A stretch of 54,462 nucleotides of DNA from an uncultured Nitrospira sp. (GTDB lineage: Bacteria; Nitrospirota; Nitrospiria; Nitrospirales; Nitrospiraceae). Both the position numbers and the translations under genes were made by a program. Of the stretch, positions 1-9,737 are shown piece by piece (the first letter of the stretch is position 1; each line of letters begins with the position of its first letter). The stretch is taken from contig CABVRV010000001.1 of assembly GCA_902500755.1 (NCBI GenBank), positions 1-54,462 on the forward strand. Direction: 5' to 3'. The notes under the pieces were generated by a model. It was given only the letters and a program-made list of their open reading frames with translations, was not told the DNA's origin and ran no database searches.

Positions 1-233
1 AGGCACTCATCGTTTGCTGACACAACGAATCGTATGGTCGGCACGGCGCTCCTCAGCGACAGCAGCACCAGGTGTGGTTGGGAACGATTTCCGATCGGCA
101 AGTCCCGGTCAAACTGCGAAAAAGAAACCTGCATCTCTGCGGGAAACCATTTCGACTCACGGACGTAGTCAGGATCCTGTGATGCCTGGTCGTTCGGGTC
201 AGGAAGAAGAGTTGAAGATGAAGGTATGGGAGC
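1..233. other. Leading 233 bases without a recognised gene
   Basis: An open frame runs through this stretch on the plus strand (14-256), but its translation is rich in Arg, Ser and Pro, has no recognisable motif, and overlaps the start of the next gene. I see no tRNA, terminator or clear promoter. It may hold the 5' regulatory region of the fusion gene at 234 or the end of a feature outside the window. Confidence 0.3.
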
Positions 234-2573
234 ATGAAAAATACGTCCACGATTGAAAAAGGATTGGGCACATTAATCATCACCGGCAGCAGTGGTCGTA
301 TCGGCAGCTCGTTCATTGATCGCGTCGGCGAAAGCTTTATCGAAATGGGGTTCGATCGCGAAGGGCCGCCTCATCCGCCGCCGGACACCGAACACGTCAT
401 CGACTGCGACCTGAGCTCGGATCACAGCGTGCGGGCTGCGTTGGACCAAGTCCGCGGGCTCGGACATACACGAATTACCTCGGTCATCCATCTTGCCGCC
501 TACTATAGTTTTTCCGGTGAGCCGAGTCCCTTGTACGAGCAAGTCACCGTGCGGGGCACTGAACGGTTGTTGCGCGGGTTGCGCGACTTTGAGGTCGAGC
601 AATTCATTTTTTCCAGCACCATGCTCGTGCACGCGCCGTGCGAACCGGGAGAACGCATCAACGAAGAATGGCCCCTCAAGCCGAAATGGGAGTACCCCAA
701 GTCGAAGGTCGCGACCGAGCGACTGATTTTGCGCGAAAGAGGAGATGTGCCGGTGGTTCTACTGCGCATCGCCGGGGTGTATGACGATCACTGCCATTCG
801 ATTCCCATCTCACATCAAATCAAGCGCATCCACGAGCAGCAGTTCATCGGCCGTCTGTATTCGGGCGACCTCACGCATGGAGCCTCTTTCGTGCATATGG
901 ACGATATGGTTGAAGCCTTGGTACTCGCCGTCGAGCACCGCAAGAACCTTCCACCAGTCACGACCCTGCTCATCGGCGAGCCGGACACGCTCAGCTATGA
1001 CGAACTCCAACGCACCATCAGTCGCCGGCTTCACGGCCATGAATGGAACACCTATCGCATTCCTAAGTCGGTCGCTAAACTTGGCGCCTGGCTCCGCACC
1101 TTGCTGCCTGGCGCCAATCCTTTTATCAAGCCGTGGATGATCGATATCTCTGACGACCATTACGCCCTCGATATTTCCCGCGCCCGCACGCTTCTCGGTT
1201 GGAATCCGAGACACTCCCTGCGCGAAACACTACCGAAGATGCTCACGGCACTACAATCCGATCCCGAGGACTGGTATCGGGAAAACGATTTGAAAGCGAA
1301 GCCCGTCTCGGACATCCCATCTTGGCCGCATGTCACGAACATGCTGCTTGGATTGTGGCTCATCGGCACCGTGCCGGCGCTCGGCACGATCGAGCCCGCG
1401 CTGATTTGGAGCGACCTGGTGAGCGGTGCGGCGATTATGCTGTTCAGTGCACTCGCCGTTCGCCATGCCTGGGCCGCTTGGACCGTGGGCGGGGTGGGTC
1501 TCTGGGTGATGAGCGCGCCCCTGGTGTTTTGGGCGTCGAATGGCGCCGTCTACAACAACGACCTGCTCGTCGGCGCGCTGGTGATTACTTTCGCCGTCAT
1601 TGTTCCGCAGTTCGGTCGTGACGACCCCGGCTCCGGCACTCCGCCGGGCTGGAGTTACAACCCTTCCGGCTGGGTGCAACGATTGGCGATCGTCTTCCTG
1701 GCGATGATCGGATTTTTTCTCGCTCGGTATCTGGCGGCGTTTCAACTCGGCCACATTGTGTATCCATGGGACCCGTTTTTCGGCGACAGTACGAGACGCG
1801 TGCTTACCTCGGACGTCTCAAAAGCCTTTCCGGTATCCGACGCCGGTTTGGGGGCGCTCTCATACCTGCTCGACGCTCTGGCCGGACTGATCGGGGGAGT
1901 GCGGCGATGGCGGACCATGCCGTGGATGGTGGTGCTGTTCGGTCTCTTCATCATCCCTCCAGGTGTGACCAGCATCGTCCTGGTGATTCTCCAACCGGTC
2001 GGCATCGGCGACTGGTGCACGCTGTGTCTGGTGGCCTCGGTGGTGATGTTGCTGATGGTGTCGCCGGCGCTGGACGAAGTGATTGCGACCGGTCAGTTTC
2101 TCCTTCGCGCACGACGTACAGGCGCCAGCGTCTGGCGCGTCTTTTGGCACGGTGAAAGCGGTGCAGTGGATGAACCGAAGATAAAACCCCGATCGCTGCT
2201 TTCAGAAATACCGCACAGCATTGAAGCGTTCTCTGCCCCATGGAATCTGTGGCTGAGCACGGTGGTTGGAATCTGGTTGATGGCCGCGCCCACCCTGCTA
2301 CACTTGGTCGGAACCGCGGCCGATAGCACACACATCGTGGGCGCGTTGGTCGTGACATTTTCGGTGGTGGCATTCGCCGAACCTGCGCGCCCGGTGCGCC
2401 TGCTGAACATACTGTGCGGCGCATGGCTGCTCCTCGCTGCCTGGATCCTTGACGGCGGTGTGCCGGGTTGGCCGTGGATCAGCGTGGTCAGTGGGCTCGC
2501 GCTTATTGCGCTCAACATTCGATGTGGTCCGGTCGAAGATCGTTACGGTGACTGGCAAAAATGTATCCGTTGA
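234..2573 (+). CDS. SDR epimerase fused to SPW-repeat and VKOR-like membrane domains
   Basis: This 779-residue protein joins four modules. Residues 10-330 are an extended SDR (NAD-dependent epimerase/dehydratase) with the nucleotide loop GSSGRIG at 18-24 and the catalytic YPKSK at 154-158. Residues about 370-460 form an SPW-type membrane repeat. Residues about 485-610 resemble a VKOR-like four-helix module with a CTLC redox pair at 595-598 preceded by GDW. A second SPW-like repeat fills about 675-765. VKOR proteins re-oxidise thiol oxidoreductases with quinones; here only one Cys pair is visible, and the loop cysteines of classical VKOR are not seen. The start at 234 has GGAG only one base upstream, which is poor; an upstream alternative in this frame is not obvious. 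Substrate and topology are unknown. The module assignment is good; the function is inference. Confidence 0.85.
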   Translation: MKNTSTIEKGLGTLIITGSSGRIGSSFIDRVGESFIEMGFDREGPPHPPPDTEHVIDCDLSSDHSVRAALDQVRGLGHTRITSVIHLAAYYSFSGEPSPLYEQVTVRGTERLLRGLRDFEVEQFIFSSTMLVHAPCEPGERINEEWPLKPKWEYPKSKVATERLILRERGDVPVVLLRIAGVYDDHCHSIPISHQIKRIHEQQFIGRLYSGDLTHGASFVHMDDMVEALVLAVEHRKNLPPVTTLLIGEPDTLSYDELQRTISRRLHGHEWNTYRIPKSVAKLGAWLRTLLPGANPFIKPWMIDISDDHYALDISRARTLLGWNPRHSLRETLPKMLTALQSDPEDWYRENDLKAKPVSDIPSWPHVTNMLLGLWLIGTVPALGTIEPALIWSDLVSGAAIMLFSALAVRHAWAAWTVGGVGLWVMSAPLVFWASNGAVYNNDLLVGALVITFAVIVPQFGRDDPGSGTPPGWSYNPSGWVQRLAIVFLAMIGFFLARYLAAFQLGHIVYPWDPFFGDSTRRVLTSDVSKAFPVSDAGLGALSYLLDALAGLIGGVRRWRTMPWMVVLFGLFIIPPGVTSIVLVILQPVGIGDWCTLCLVASVVMLLMVSPALDEVIATGQFLLRARRTGASVWRVFWHGESGAVDEPKIKPRSLLSEIPHSIEAFSAPWNLWLSTVVGIWLMAAPTLLHLVGTAADSTHIVGALVVTFSVVAFAEPARPVRLLNILCGAWLLLAAWILDGGVPGWPWISVVSGLALIALNIRCGPVEDRYGDWQKCIR

Positions 2574-2675
2574 ATGTTTGACGACCCGGTCAAGGATTCT
2601 GCGGCTTGTTCAGCGTGAAACAGGATCTCCGTTCGTGGCTACTAGGGAGTCCATTATCTGGTATCGACTTGTGCA

Positions 2676-4052
2676 TCAGCAGAACGGCGAGGAGCCGAGT
2701 CTGAGTCGCTCTTCCTGGTGACGCAAGAGGGCTAACGAATCTCGATATTGCCGTTCGATATCAGCTTGATCGCACTGTTCCGACACGCTGCGTCGGCCCT
2801 CGCGTAAAACCATGTCGGCATGTCGATGCAATGCTTCAAGCATGCTCCGGTCTTGAGCCTGAGCGATAATTGAAGCCAGGGATTCGAGCAACCGGATGAG
2901 CAGCGCCGGCTTTCCCGCAGAAGTCTGTCGAATCTGATGAAAGGCGACGTCGACCAATCCATCTAAGGACGCCCGTTCCGCGATGACACGAATATTCCCT
3001 TGAGGGTCATAACGCTGATGGTCGGGGAGGCAACGTCCCGAAATGCGACACAGGGCTGCTCCGAGCCAATCCAGACAGCGCATGGCTGTGTGTGGGTCGT
3101 TGATGCCCGGAGAAAGCGCTCTCACGGCGACCTCGACTAACTGTAAAATGGCGAATTCCACGTCTTGCTCAGATGTCCGTTCCTGTCCAAGGATCAAAAG
3201 ATCGCACACACGCAGGCTCGATTCGTTCGTGTCGCCATGCGATGGGGATAGGGTGGCGATCAGTTGATTCTGAACGATGAAATGTCCGGGACGGCGATGA
3301 AGGAGAACCACGAGGTTCTGTTCTGTGGCTAATTCGAGCAGACCGTCTGCATCGACGGCCTGCAAGTATCCCGTTGAGGAAGAACGGACCGGGACTCCTT
3401 CGCGCACGTAGCGGCGCAGTGAGGCCTCGTCGAGTACAATCCGCACCGGCTGATGGTCCCCATGGGTCGAGCCACCTTGCCCGATTTGCTCCGGGAACAT
3501 GCGGTCGATCGAGGCCAACAGGTCCGCATAGACCTGCCCGATGATGGTGTCGGCTTGGATGGCTTTGGCGATGTGATGAATGAAAAAGATGAGGACAGCT
3601 ACGCTCGTGAGAGCTAACCCTATGGCAACGGTAACCGATAGGTGGGGAACTACGACGGCGTCGCCGTTGATCTGCACCGATCGCAAGACCAGCAGGCTGA
3701 AAGTAAAGGTGGCGAGGAACGTCCCAAGGACGATTTGACTCCCCGGACGACGCATGAAGTTTTGGAGCAATCGTGGCCCATACTGCGAGGCGGTCAACGT
3801 CAAGGCCACCAGGGTCATGGAAAACGTGATGCTGGTCGCCGTGATCATGGAGCCGACGATGGCCGAGAGGAGTATACCGGCGCCTTCACCGCTCCCGGTA
3901 TAGATCCATCCCAGGCCGTTGTAATCATGCCACGGCAACGTCTCATCCAGTTCCAGGGTTATCTGCGATAGTACCGCCGCCCCAATGGTGATGAGACCGG
4001 GAACAAACCAGAAGCTCTGTTGGAGTTGGTGCCAGAGATGAGCAATGTGCAT
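2676..4052 (-). CDS. DUF2254 family membrane protein (copy 1)
   Basis: The N-terminal third holds about four hydrophobic segments with the family-typical stretches SITFSMTLVALTLTASQYGP and LGTFLATFTFSLLVLRSV. A soluble C-terminal half follows, containing the conserved SPGINDPHTAM-type motif. Family members are predicted inner-membrane proteins of unknown function. The frame extends upstream to 4133, but the extension is basic and non-hydrophobic, so I place the start at the ATG at 4052 (458 residues); no strong ribosome site supports either choice. It follows the PoxB-like gene on the same strand after a gap of about 110 bases that includes a short AAGCAC/GTGCTT hairpin. A second member, with the corresponding SPGRNDTFSTM motif, lies at 49372-50727 in this window. 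Confidence 0.85.
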   Translation of the reverse strand: MHIAHLWHQLQQSFWFVPGLITIGAAVLSQITLELDETLPWHDYNGLGWIYTGSGEGAGILLSAIVGSMITATSITFSMTLVALTLTASQYGPRLLQNFMRRPGSQIVLGTFLATFTFSLLVLRSVQINGDAVVVPHLSVTVAIGLALTSVAVLIFFIHHIAKAIQADTIIGQVYADLLASIDRMFPEQIGQGGSTHGDHQPVRIVLDEASLRRYVREGVPVRSSSTGYLQAVDADGLLELATEQNLVVLLHRRPGHFIVQNQLIATLSPSHGDTNESSLRVCDLLILGQERTSEQDVEFAILQLVEVAVRALSPGINDPHTAMRCLDWLGAALCRISGRCLPDHQRYDPQGNIRVIAERASLDGLVDVAFHQIRQTSAGKPALLIRLLESLASIIAQAQDRSMLEALHRHADMVLREGRRSVSEQCDQADIERQYRDSLALLRHQEERLRLGSSPFC

Positions 4053-4163
4053 GCTTAGTCTTTTGAGGTCTCTAACACGATCCTTTCGGATCACCGTACC
4101 CGTTGCCTTGCGGGATGAACGGGACCACATCAAGCACGGGTGCTTTGCGTCTATTGGTGCAGG

Positions 4164-5915
4164 CTAGATCACCTCTCGCACTTTGTTTTCAAGCAGGGTG
4201 CGGATCAGTTCCATTCGATCGTGCTGCCCCTTGAGCATGGCCTTGGCGAAGTGCCAGGCCTGCTCCAATGAAACAGAGCCTGGTAGGGGTGGTTCCGCGG
4301 GATCGACTACAGCCTGGATCACAGCAGGCCCAGGCTCGTTAAAGGCACACTGTAAGGCTGCGTCGAGTCGTGCTGGGTCATCCACCGTATAGCCCGTCGC
4401 GCCACAGGCCAACGCGAATGCCTCGAAATCAATCGGTTGGAGATCCACCCCGTACTCAGGCGTCCCTTCCATCCCCAATTGTTCCCATTTGATCATGCCA
4501 AGCAAGTTATTTTTCAAGATGATCACTTTCACTGGCAGCCGATACTTGACCAACGTCGCAAGTTCGCCCATCAACATCGTAAAGCCGCCGTCTCCGCAAA
4601 TACAGACGACCTGCCGTGTCGGATGGGCAATGGAGGCCGCGAGAGAATACGGAACTCCATTGCCCATCGTGGCTAAGGTGCCGGAGACGGAGAATTCCAT
4701 GTCGCCGCGAATCCGTAGATGCCGTGCGACCCAGGTGGTGACCGTCCCAGTATCGCAACATATGATTGCGTCGTCGCGAAGAAACTGGTTGATCTTCTCG
4801 ATCACCGCCTGTGGTTTGAGCGGAAGATCCATGCGGCCCGAACGGGTTTGCATGAGTGAGTTCCAGTCCTGCATGTGGGCTTGAGCGCGCTCGAGAAACG
4901 ACGTCTCCGCCTTCGGCTCAATCAGCGGCAGCCAGGCTTGAAGGACGTCTCGGCACTTTCCGACCAATCCCACTGTGACGGGGTAGCGGAGGCCGATTCG
5001 GGAGGCATCCAGATCGATTTGTATGGCGCGAGCCTTTCCAGGCTGAGGATAGAACTCAAGATAGGGAAAACTGCTTCCAGCGATGATGAGCGTGTCACAC
5101 GTGCGGAGCACCTCTTGTGAAGGTGCCGTGCCCAATAGTCCCACTCCGCCCGTCGTGTAGGGATCGTCGTCGGGTACGACGGCCTTGCCGAGAAGGGCTT
5201 TGACGATAGGAGCCTTCAGTAGGCGCGCAAGGTCATGGATTTCTTTTCGCGCGTCCAGACATCCTCGGCCTGCGAGTATCGCGATCTTCGACCCAGCTCG
5301 GATGACCTCAGCGGCATGTTCTAATAGGGCCCGCGGTGGGAGCGGCTGAGGGTCGGTATAGATCCCGCCGCTGTGAGCTTCGATGTTCACGGGGGAACGT
5401 TCGTCGTCGGCGGTCCAACTTTGAACGTCCTTTGGAACGGTCAGATGGGTAACCGTCCGTCGTGCAATGGCATTCTTGACGGCCTGGTCCACCACGTTGA
5501 CGACATGGGAGGGGCTCGTGATGCGCACGCTGTACGCGGCGACGTCCATGAATAGCTTGTCCAAATCGAGATCCTGTTGATAGCGAGTGCCTATCAAATC
5601 GTGAAATGTATGGCCCGTTATGGCCAGCACCGGTTGGCCGTCAAATTTAGCATCATAGAGCCCGTTGAGGAGATGCACGCCTCCCGGTCCGGAGGTAGCG
5701 AGGCATACTCCAAGTCGCTGTGTGAATTTCGCGTAGGCGCACGCCGCCAAGGCCGCGCCCTCTTCGTGACGCACTTGAATGAGGCGAATTACCTTTTCGC
5801 GCTTGCGAAAGGCCTCGTAGAGCCCATTAATGCCGTCTCCAGGCAAGCCGAATACAATGCGAACATCCCACTGCTCCAGCCTGGCGACGAGTCGGTCGGC
5901 CACGGTCATCGACAT
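4164..5915 (-). CDS. Thiamine-diphosphate enzyme, pyruvate oxidase/PoxB-like
   Basis: A 583-residue protein with the three-domain layout of the ThDP family that includes pyruvate oxidase, pyruvate:quinone oxidoreductase and acetolactate synthase. The N-terminal Pyr domain carries FGLPGDGINGLYEAF and the catalytic Glu in RHEEGAALA (near residue 51). The PP domain has the ThDP/metal motif starting GDGGFTML near residue 440 and ending KNN about 28 residues later. The middle domain has the TGGVGLLGT region seen in PoxB-like enzymes. It would decarboxylate pyruvate to acetate or acetyl phosphate, with electrons passing to quinone or oxygen. The start ATG at 5915 is well supported by AGGAGG seven bases upstream. 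It lies 28 bases after the AI-2E transporter gene, suggesting co-transcription. A C-terminal membrane-binding helix is not obvious, so the electron acceptor is open. Confidence 0.85.
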   Translation of the reverse strand: MSMTVADRLVARLEQWDVRIVFGLPGDGINGLYEAFRKREKVIRLIQVRHEEGAALAACAYAKFTQRLGVCLATSGPGGVHLLNGLYDAKFDGQPVLAITGHTFHDLIGTRYQQDLDLDKLFMDVAAYSVRITSPSHVVNVVDQAVKNAIARRTVTHLTVPKDVQSWTADDERSPVNIEAHSGGIYTDPQPLPPRALLEHAAEVIRAGSKIAILAGRGCLDARKEIHDLARLLKAPIVKALLGKAVVPDDDPYTTGGVGLLGTAPSQEVLRTCDTLIIAGSSFPYLEFYPQPGKARAIQIDLDASRIGLRYPVTVGLVGKCRDVLQAWLPLIEPKAETSFLERAQAHMQDWNSLMQTRSGRMDLPLKPQAVIEKINQFLRDDAIICCDTGTVTTWVARHLRIRGDMEFSVSGTLATMGNGVPYSLAASIAHPTRQVVCICGDGGFTMLMGELATLVKYRLPVKVIILKNNLLGMIKWEQLGMEGTPEYGVDLQPIDFEAFALACGATGYTVDDPARLDAALQCAFNEPGPAVIQAVVDPAEPPLPGSVSLEQAWHFAKAMLKGQHDRMELIRTLLENKVREVI

Positions 5916-5943
5916 GACATACCTCCTGCTTGGATGAAAACCG

Positions 5944-7047
5944 TCAGGGCGCCGAGTACATCCTTGCCGGCAGGACGTACTCTTCCAAGAGAATTTTGAC
6001 GCAAGCGGCGACGGGAATGGCGAGCAGCAGACCGAAGAATCCGCCGACCGCGCCGCCGATCAGGACGACGATCATCACCGTGGGGACGCTGAGATCGAGA
6101 GACTGACTCTGGATCCATGGCGTGAGAATCCAACTTTCGACGAACTGCACGGCCAGGTAGGTGACGCTCGGCCACACCACGATCGCCAGCCAGCCGGCGC
6201 CGCCATCCGGCGAGGCCAGTACGTCCAGGTATTTGAGAAGGACAGCGAGGGGCCACCCAATAGCGGAGACATAAGGAATAATGGTCAATACTCCGGTGAC
6301 GATCCCCAGGAGAGCCCAATACGGCACGTCTGCCAGGGCCCATCCGAAGGCATACAATGCGGCGGTGATGAGGCCGATGATGAAGCGGCCTCGAAAAAAT
6401 CCGCTGATGGCGCGATCCATGCGTTCCATGATGTCGGTGGCCCGAGGGCGGGACGCAGGAGGGATCAGCGTCATGATCCGGGATGTGAGGCGTTCAAAGT
6501 TTAAGGCAAACAGGATGAAAAAAATCGGAACCAACACAAGTACCAGCGTGATGTTCAGCGTGGAACCGATGACGGTTCCGAGCAGGCCGAAGGCCTGGCC
6601 GGTGCCGGTCAACAAGGGTCCAAGGATATTCATCGGGTCTTTCGTAATCGTGACGGCTAAATCGTTCAGTTGAGGAAAGAGGCTGTGCACATCCACGTTG
6701 TAGTGAGTCGTGAGCGTCGTAACGTATCGCGGAATCTTATCGACCAATGTCATCAGCTGTTCCGAAAAAGTTGGTCCGATCCATACCAGCATAAGTGCCA
6801 ACACGAGGAGCAGCACCACAATGAGGACGCTGATCGTCAGTAGTCGCGGGATACCCCAGCGCTGGTGCGCGTGGGTAATGAGTGGATTGAAAAGATAGGC
6901 AAATCCAAGCCCCAGCAAAACGGGAGTAAGAATCGACCGCAGGGCATAGCAGATCCAACAAAGGAACAGAATGCCGATGATCCAGAGAAGATCCCTGACC
7001 GCCACAATTTCCCATAGGTGACGGTCGACGGCTCGTCGATTAGGCAC
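5944..7047 (-). CDS. AI-2E family transporter (PerM/YdiK-like)
   Basis: A polytopic membrane protein of about 367 residues with the AI-2E/PerM pattern: an N-terminal hairpin followed by an amphipathic region (about 95-150), and a C-terminal helix bundle with the family segments RGRFIIGLITAALYAFGWAL, GVLTIIPYVSAIGWPLAV and VVLIGGAVGGFFGLLLAIPV. Members export small molecules or act as permeases; the substrate cannot be told here. The frame is open to 7158, but the GTG at 7047 has a near-perfect GGAGGT five bases upstream, so I take that start. It lies between the YihY/BrkB gene and the PoxB-like gene in a run of five minus-strand genes. Confidence 0.88.
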   Translation of the reverse strand: MPNRRAVDRHLWEIVAVRDLLWIIGILFLCWICYALRSILTPVLLGLGFAYLFNPLITHAHQRWGIPRLLTISVLIVVLLLVLALMLVWIGPTFSEQLMTLVDKIPRYVTTLTTHYNVDVHSLFPQLNDLAVTITKDPMNILGPLLTGTGQAFGLLGTVIGSTLNITLVLVLVPIFFILFALNFERLTSRIMTLIPPASRPRATDIMERMDRAISGFFRGRFIIGLITAALYAFGWALADVPYWALLGIVTGVLTIIPYVSAIGWPLAVLLKYLDVLASPDGGAGWLAIVVWPSVTYLAVQFVESWILTPWIQSQSLDLSVPTVMIVVLIGGAVGGFFGLLLAIPVAACVKILLEEYVLPARMYSAP

Positions 7048-7188
7048 ACTGCACCTCCAAGGAGATGTCGATCCTGTTTCGGCGATAGCTGTGGGGAATC
7101 CCGCGATCTCCCATACTCCTAGCGACCGAAACGGCTGAAGTTGTCCATGACGTCGCATCGACGATATGTCTTCGTCGTCGAAGACTCA

Positions 7189-8103
7189 TCATTCGCCCTG
7201 CTGCGAGGCTTGAGCTTGTCGCGCATCGTCTCGGGCCGCGGTTTCGATCTCGGCATTGATTTCACCACCGAGCAAAATCACCGTTCCGCACAGATAGAGC
7301 CACAGCATGAGCACGATCACGCCGCCGATGGATCCGTACACCGCGTTGTAATTCCCGAAATTGGTCACATAGACTTTAAACGCCAACGATACGCACAACC
7401 ATAGGAGCACGGCTACGACGGCGCCCGGGGTGATCCAACGCCATTCTTGCTCGACGTCGGGACAGACGTAATAGATGATGCCTACGGCCAACACCATGAG
7501 TATAAAGGCCAGAGGCCATTGGAGCACTTTCCACGTCACCTCGAAAAATAGACCGAACCCGAAGAACTCGGAAGCCCACTCCGCTAAGTGACTACCGAAC
7601 AGGACCAGCACCGCGGACAGAATGACAAACCCAGCCAAGCCTATGGCGAGCAGAATGCCGGTCAACCGGACTTTCCAGAAGGGTCGCGTTTCCGTCGCAT
7701 CATAGGCCACATTCAGCGCGTCTACGATGGCGGTGACCCCGCTCGATGACACCCACAGCGCGCCCAGAATGCCCAAGGAGAGTATATCGTTCCCACTTCC
7801 TCGTACGACCTGATCCAAATACCGTCGCAGAATACCGATCGCGTCTGCCGGCAGAATCCCTTCGGCATATTGGAGTAGGGCCGACGTCGAGGTGTTGATC
7901 GGGAATAACCCGAGCAAGGCCGTGAGGAACAAGAGCATCGGGAACAACGCGAGCAGAAAATAGTACGCGAGCTGTGCGCCGCGGCCTAACACTTCATCGT
8001 CCTGAATTTGCTTCCAAAGACGACGCCCCAATTCACTCCAGCTCAGACCGCCGCGCTTCCAGAGGTTGACCGGAGTCTTAAGTGATATATCCGACGAACT
8101 CAT
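7189..8103 (-). CDS. YihY/BrkB family inner-membrane protein
   Basis: About 304 residues with six predicted membrane helices and family motifs: GRGAQLAYYFLLALFPMLLF in the first helix, SSSGVTAIVDALNVAYDATE in the middle, and YGSIGGVIVLMLWLYLCGTV in the last. Members were once called ribonuclease BN or serum-resistance BrkB and are now treated as membrane proteins of unknown transport function. The frame runs to 8280, but the upstream part is Ser/Thr-rich and not family-like. The ATG at 8103, preceded by GAGGGG, gives the usual N-terminus. It is followed on the same strand by the AI-2E transporter after about 140 bases. Confidence 0.88.
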   Translation of the reverse strand: MSSSDISLKTPVNLWKRGGLSWSELGRRLWKQIQDDEVLGRGAQLAYYFLLALFPMLLFLTALLGLFPINTSTSALLQYAEGILPADAIGILRRYLDQVVRGSGNDILSLGILGALWVSSSGVTAIVDALNVAYDATETRPFWKVRLTGILLAIGLAGFVILSAVLVLFGSHLAEWASEFFGFGLFFEVTWKVLQWPLAFILMVLAVGIIYYVCPDVEQEWRWITPGAVVAVLLWLCVSLAFKVYVTNFGNYNAVYGSIGGVIVLMLWLYLCGTVILLGGEINAEIETAARDDARQAQASQQGE

Positions 8104-8340
8104 GTACTCGCCCCTCGAACCACTTGTCGACGTCCTGCTGTCTGTCGAGCAGGAACGAGTCGATTGCAAAACCGTTTCAGGAGTCGCACCTGCATCTGAT
8201 GGGAAACTTGTGATCACCGATTCGACCATACTCGAATAGTCAGATCCGACGACGTTCAAATGCGATTCGCCGACATTCATCAGACGGTTCGAGTAGACGC
8301 TCTCAATGCAGTGTACTGGAGCTGAGCGGAGCGCACACCG

Positions 8341-8359
8341 GGCAAACCCCTAGTTTGCC
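8341..8359. other. Hairpin with CTAGGG half-site
   Basis: GGCAAAC (8341-8347) and GTTTGCC (8353-8359) form a perfect 7-bp stem around CCCTA. On the minus strand the sequence reads ACTAGGGGTTTGCCC, one form of the recurrent ACTAGGG motif in this window. It lies between the oxidoreductase gene (ending 8385) and the YihY gene. There is no T-run, so it is not a classical terminator; it could be a regulator site for the YihY operon. Confidence 0.4.
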
Positions 8360-8384
8360 GTAGGCCAACGCCTAAGGTGCGTGG

Positions 8385-9537
8385 TCATTTCGTTGGTGAC
8401 GTGGTGCGAACGAGCCGAGGAGGGGAAACCGCCGGGCATCGTGCCATTTGCGAGAGGCTCGGGCGCCGAGCCGGAGCCTCTCCATAGCGAACCTTCACCG
8501 ATCGACCTCGGGCAGCCGACTTCTGCAGAGCTTCGATGACGGCGACGTCCAACGTGCCCTCCAGCCCGGACGGTTCCGGCGATCGCTTGTGCAGGATGCA
8601 ATCTGAAAAATAGAGCAGTTGTGGGCCGAACTGATCGCGGTTGGGGTATCGCTTAGTTTTTGTGCGATTGCCGATTGTGATCAAGGCGCGCATTCCCTGC
8701 GCATACTCATAGGCGGACTCAAGCCGAGCCGTCCCTTTCGTCCCGACCAGGTCATATTCCGCTCGATCGGCAGCGCCGAAGCTGCTCACGAATGTGGCCA
8801 GTCTCTCCTCCGGGAACCGCATGATCACGGCGTGCATTTCGGGAACCTCCCGAAATCGAGAGTCTCCCGTTCGTGCTGCCGCGGCAAACACCTCGATCGG
8901 TTCCGCTTGAAAGAGGTAGCGGGCGGCGTTGATGCAGTAGATACCGATATCGAGTAATGGACCGCCGCCGACGCGGGCTTTCAACCGCGTGTCTCCCGCC
9001 TTGACTTGTTGAGCAAAGAGCGAATGGAAGATGCGGATGCGACCTAGCCGTCCGGAATTCGCCAATTCGACCATGCGCAGATTGGCTTCGTCGAAATGCA
9101 GACGGTAGGCTACCATGAGCTGTGCCTTACTCCGACTTGCTGCACGGACCATGGCTCGACACTCTGCTTCAGTGAGTCCGAGCGGTTTCTCGCACAGGAC
9201 ATGAATCCCTGCCCGTAAGGCCCTCTCAACGTACGAACGGTGCATGTGGTTCGGAAGCGTCACATACACCGCATCAATCGTTCCACTCGTAAGGAGATGA
9301 TCGTACTGGTCGTAAGCATATGTTCGACCGAGCTTGTACTGGCTTGCAATCATACGCCGTTTCTCTTTGTCTCCGGAGACGACCGTCACGAGATCGGAGT
9401 TGCGGCGCGCATTTCGAAATGCGGGAAGCACAGCAATTTGCGCAATATGTCCGAGCCCGATGACAGCATACCGGATCCGTCGGGACCTGGAACGTGACGG
9501 TCGAATCTTTGGGGATATCGTAATGCGAGACCTCCAT
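8385..9537 (-). CDS. Gfo/Idh/MocA-family oxidoreductase with a 5' frameshift
   Basis: The long frame (from a GTG at 9431) encodes the body of a Gfo/Idh/MocA NAD(P)-dependent sugar oxidoreductase, with HVLCEKPLGLTEAE holding the family EKP motif and GGPLLDIGIYCINAARYLF near the catalytic region. It starts too late: the Rossmann GLGHIAQIA loop and its beta strand RYAVI are encoded just upstream in the same frame (about 9432-9470), where no ATG, GTG or TTG occurs before a stop near 9540. A start does exist in a neighbouring frame: the ATG at 9537 reads MEVSHYDIPKDS and leads to about 9480. The two frames would join if one extra base were present near 9465-9485. This could be a sequencing error, a true mutation, or recoding. 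The intact product would have about 380 residues. The substrate is unknown. Confidence 0.75.
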
Positions 9538-9550
9538 CTTTAAGTGTATT

Positions 9551-9566
9551 TTGATCATTATCATAA
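9551..9566 (-). promoter_or_regulatory. Weak Fur-box-like sequence
   Basis: On the minus strand this reads TTATGATAATGATCAA, close to one and a half hexamers of the GATAAT-type Fur box. It lies just upstream of the likely start of the frameshifted oxidoreductase. An AT-rich 16-mer of this kind can arise by chance, and no iron gene is adjacent. Confidence 0.2.
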
Positions 9567-9737
9567 GCGCCGATTCCTAGGCCCTGGAACTTTCCCTAAA
9601 TAAAGGGGTCGTTCCGTCTGGAATGACGATGCAAGGTGTTAAGCGGCGGGGTGGGTGTCGAAACCAACTTCGGGTCAACTCACGGTATCGGCCAGCCGTT
9701 GCTGGGGCTTACAGTCGGGGTTAGTCGTCATACCTCG

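Noticed and set aside
14-256. An 80-codon frame at the left edge
   Set aside because: No motif, overlaps the next gene, and has low-complexity composition.
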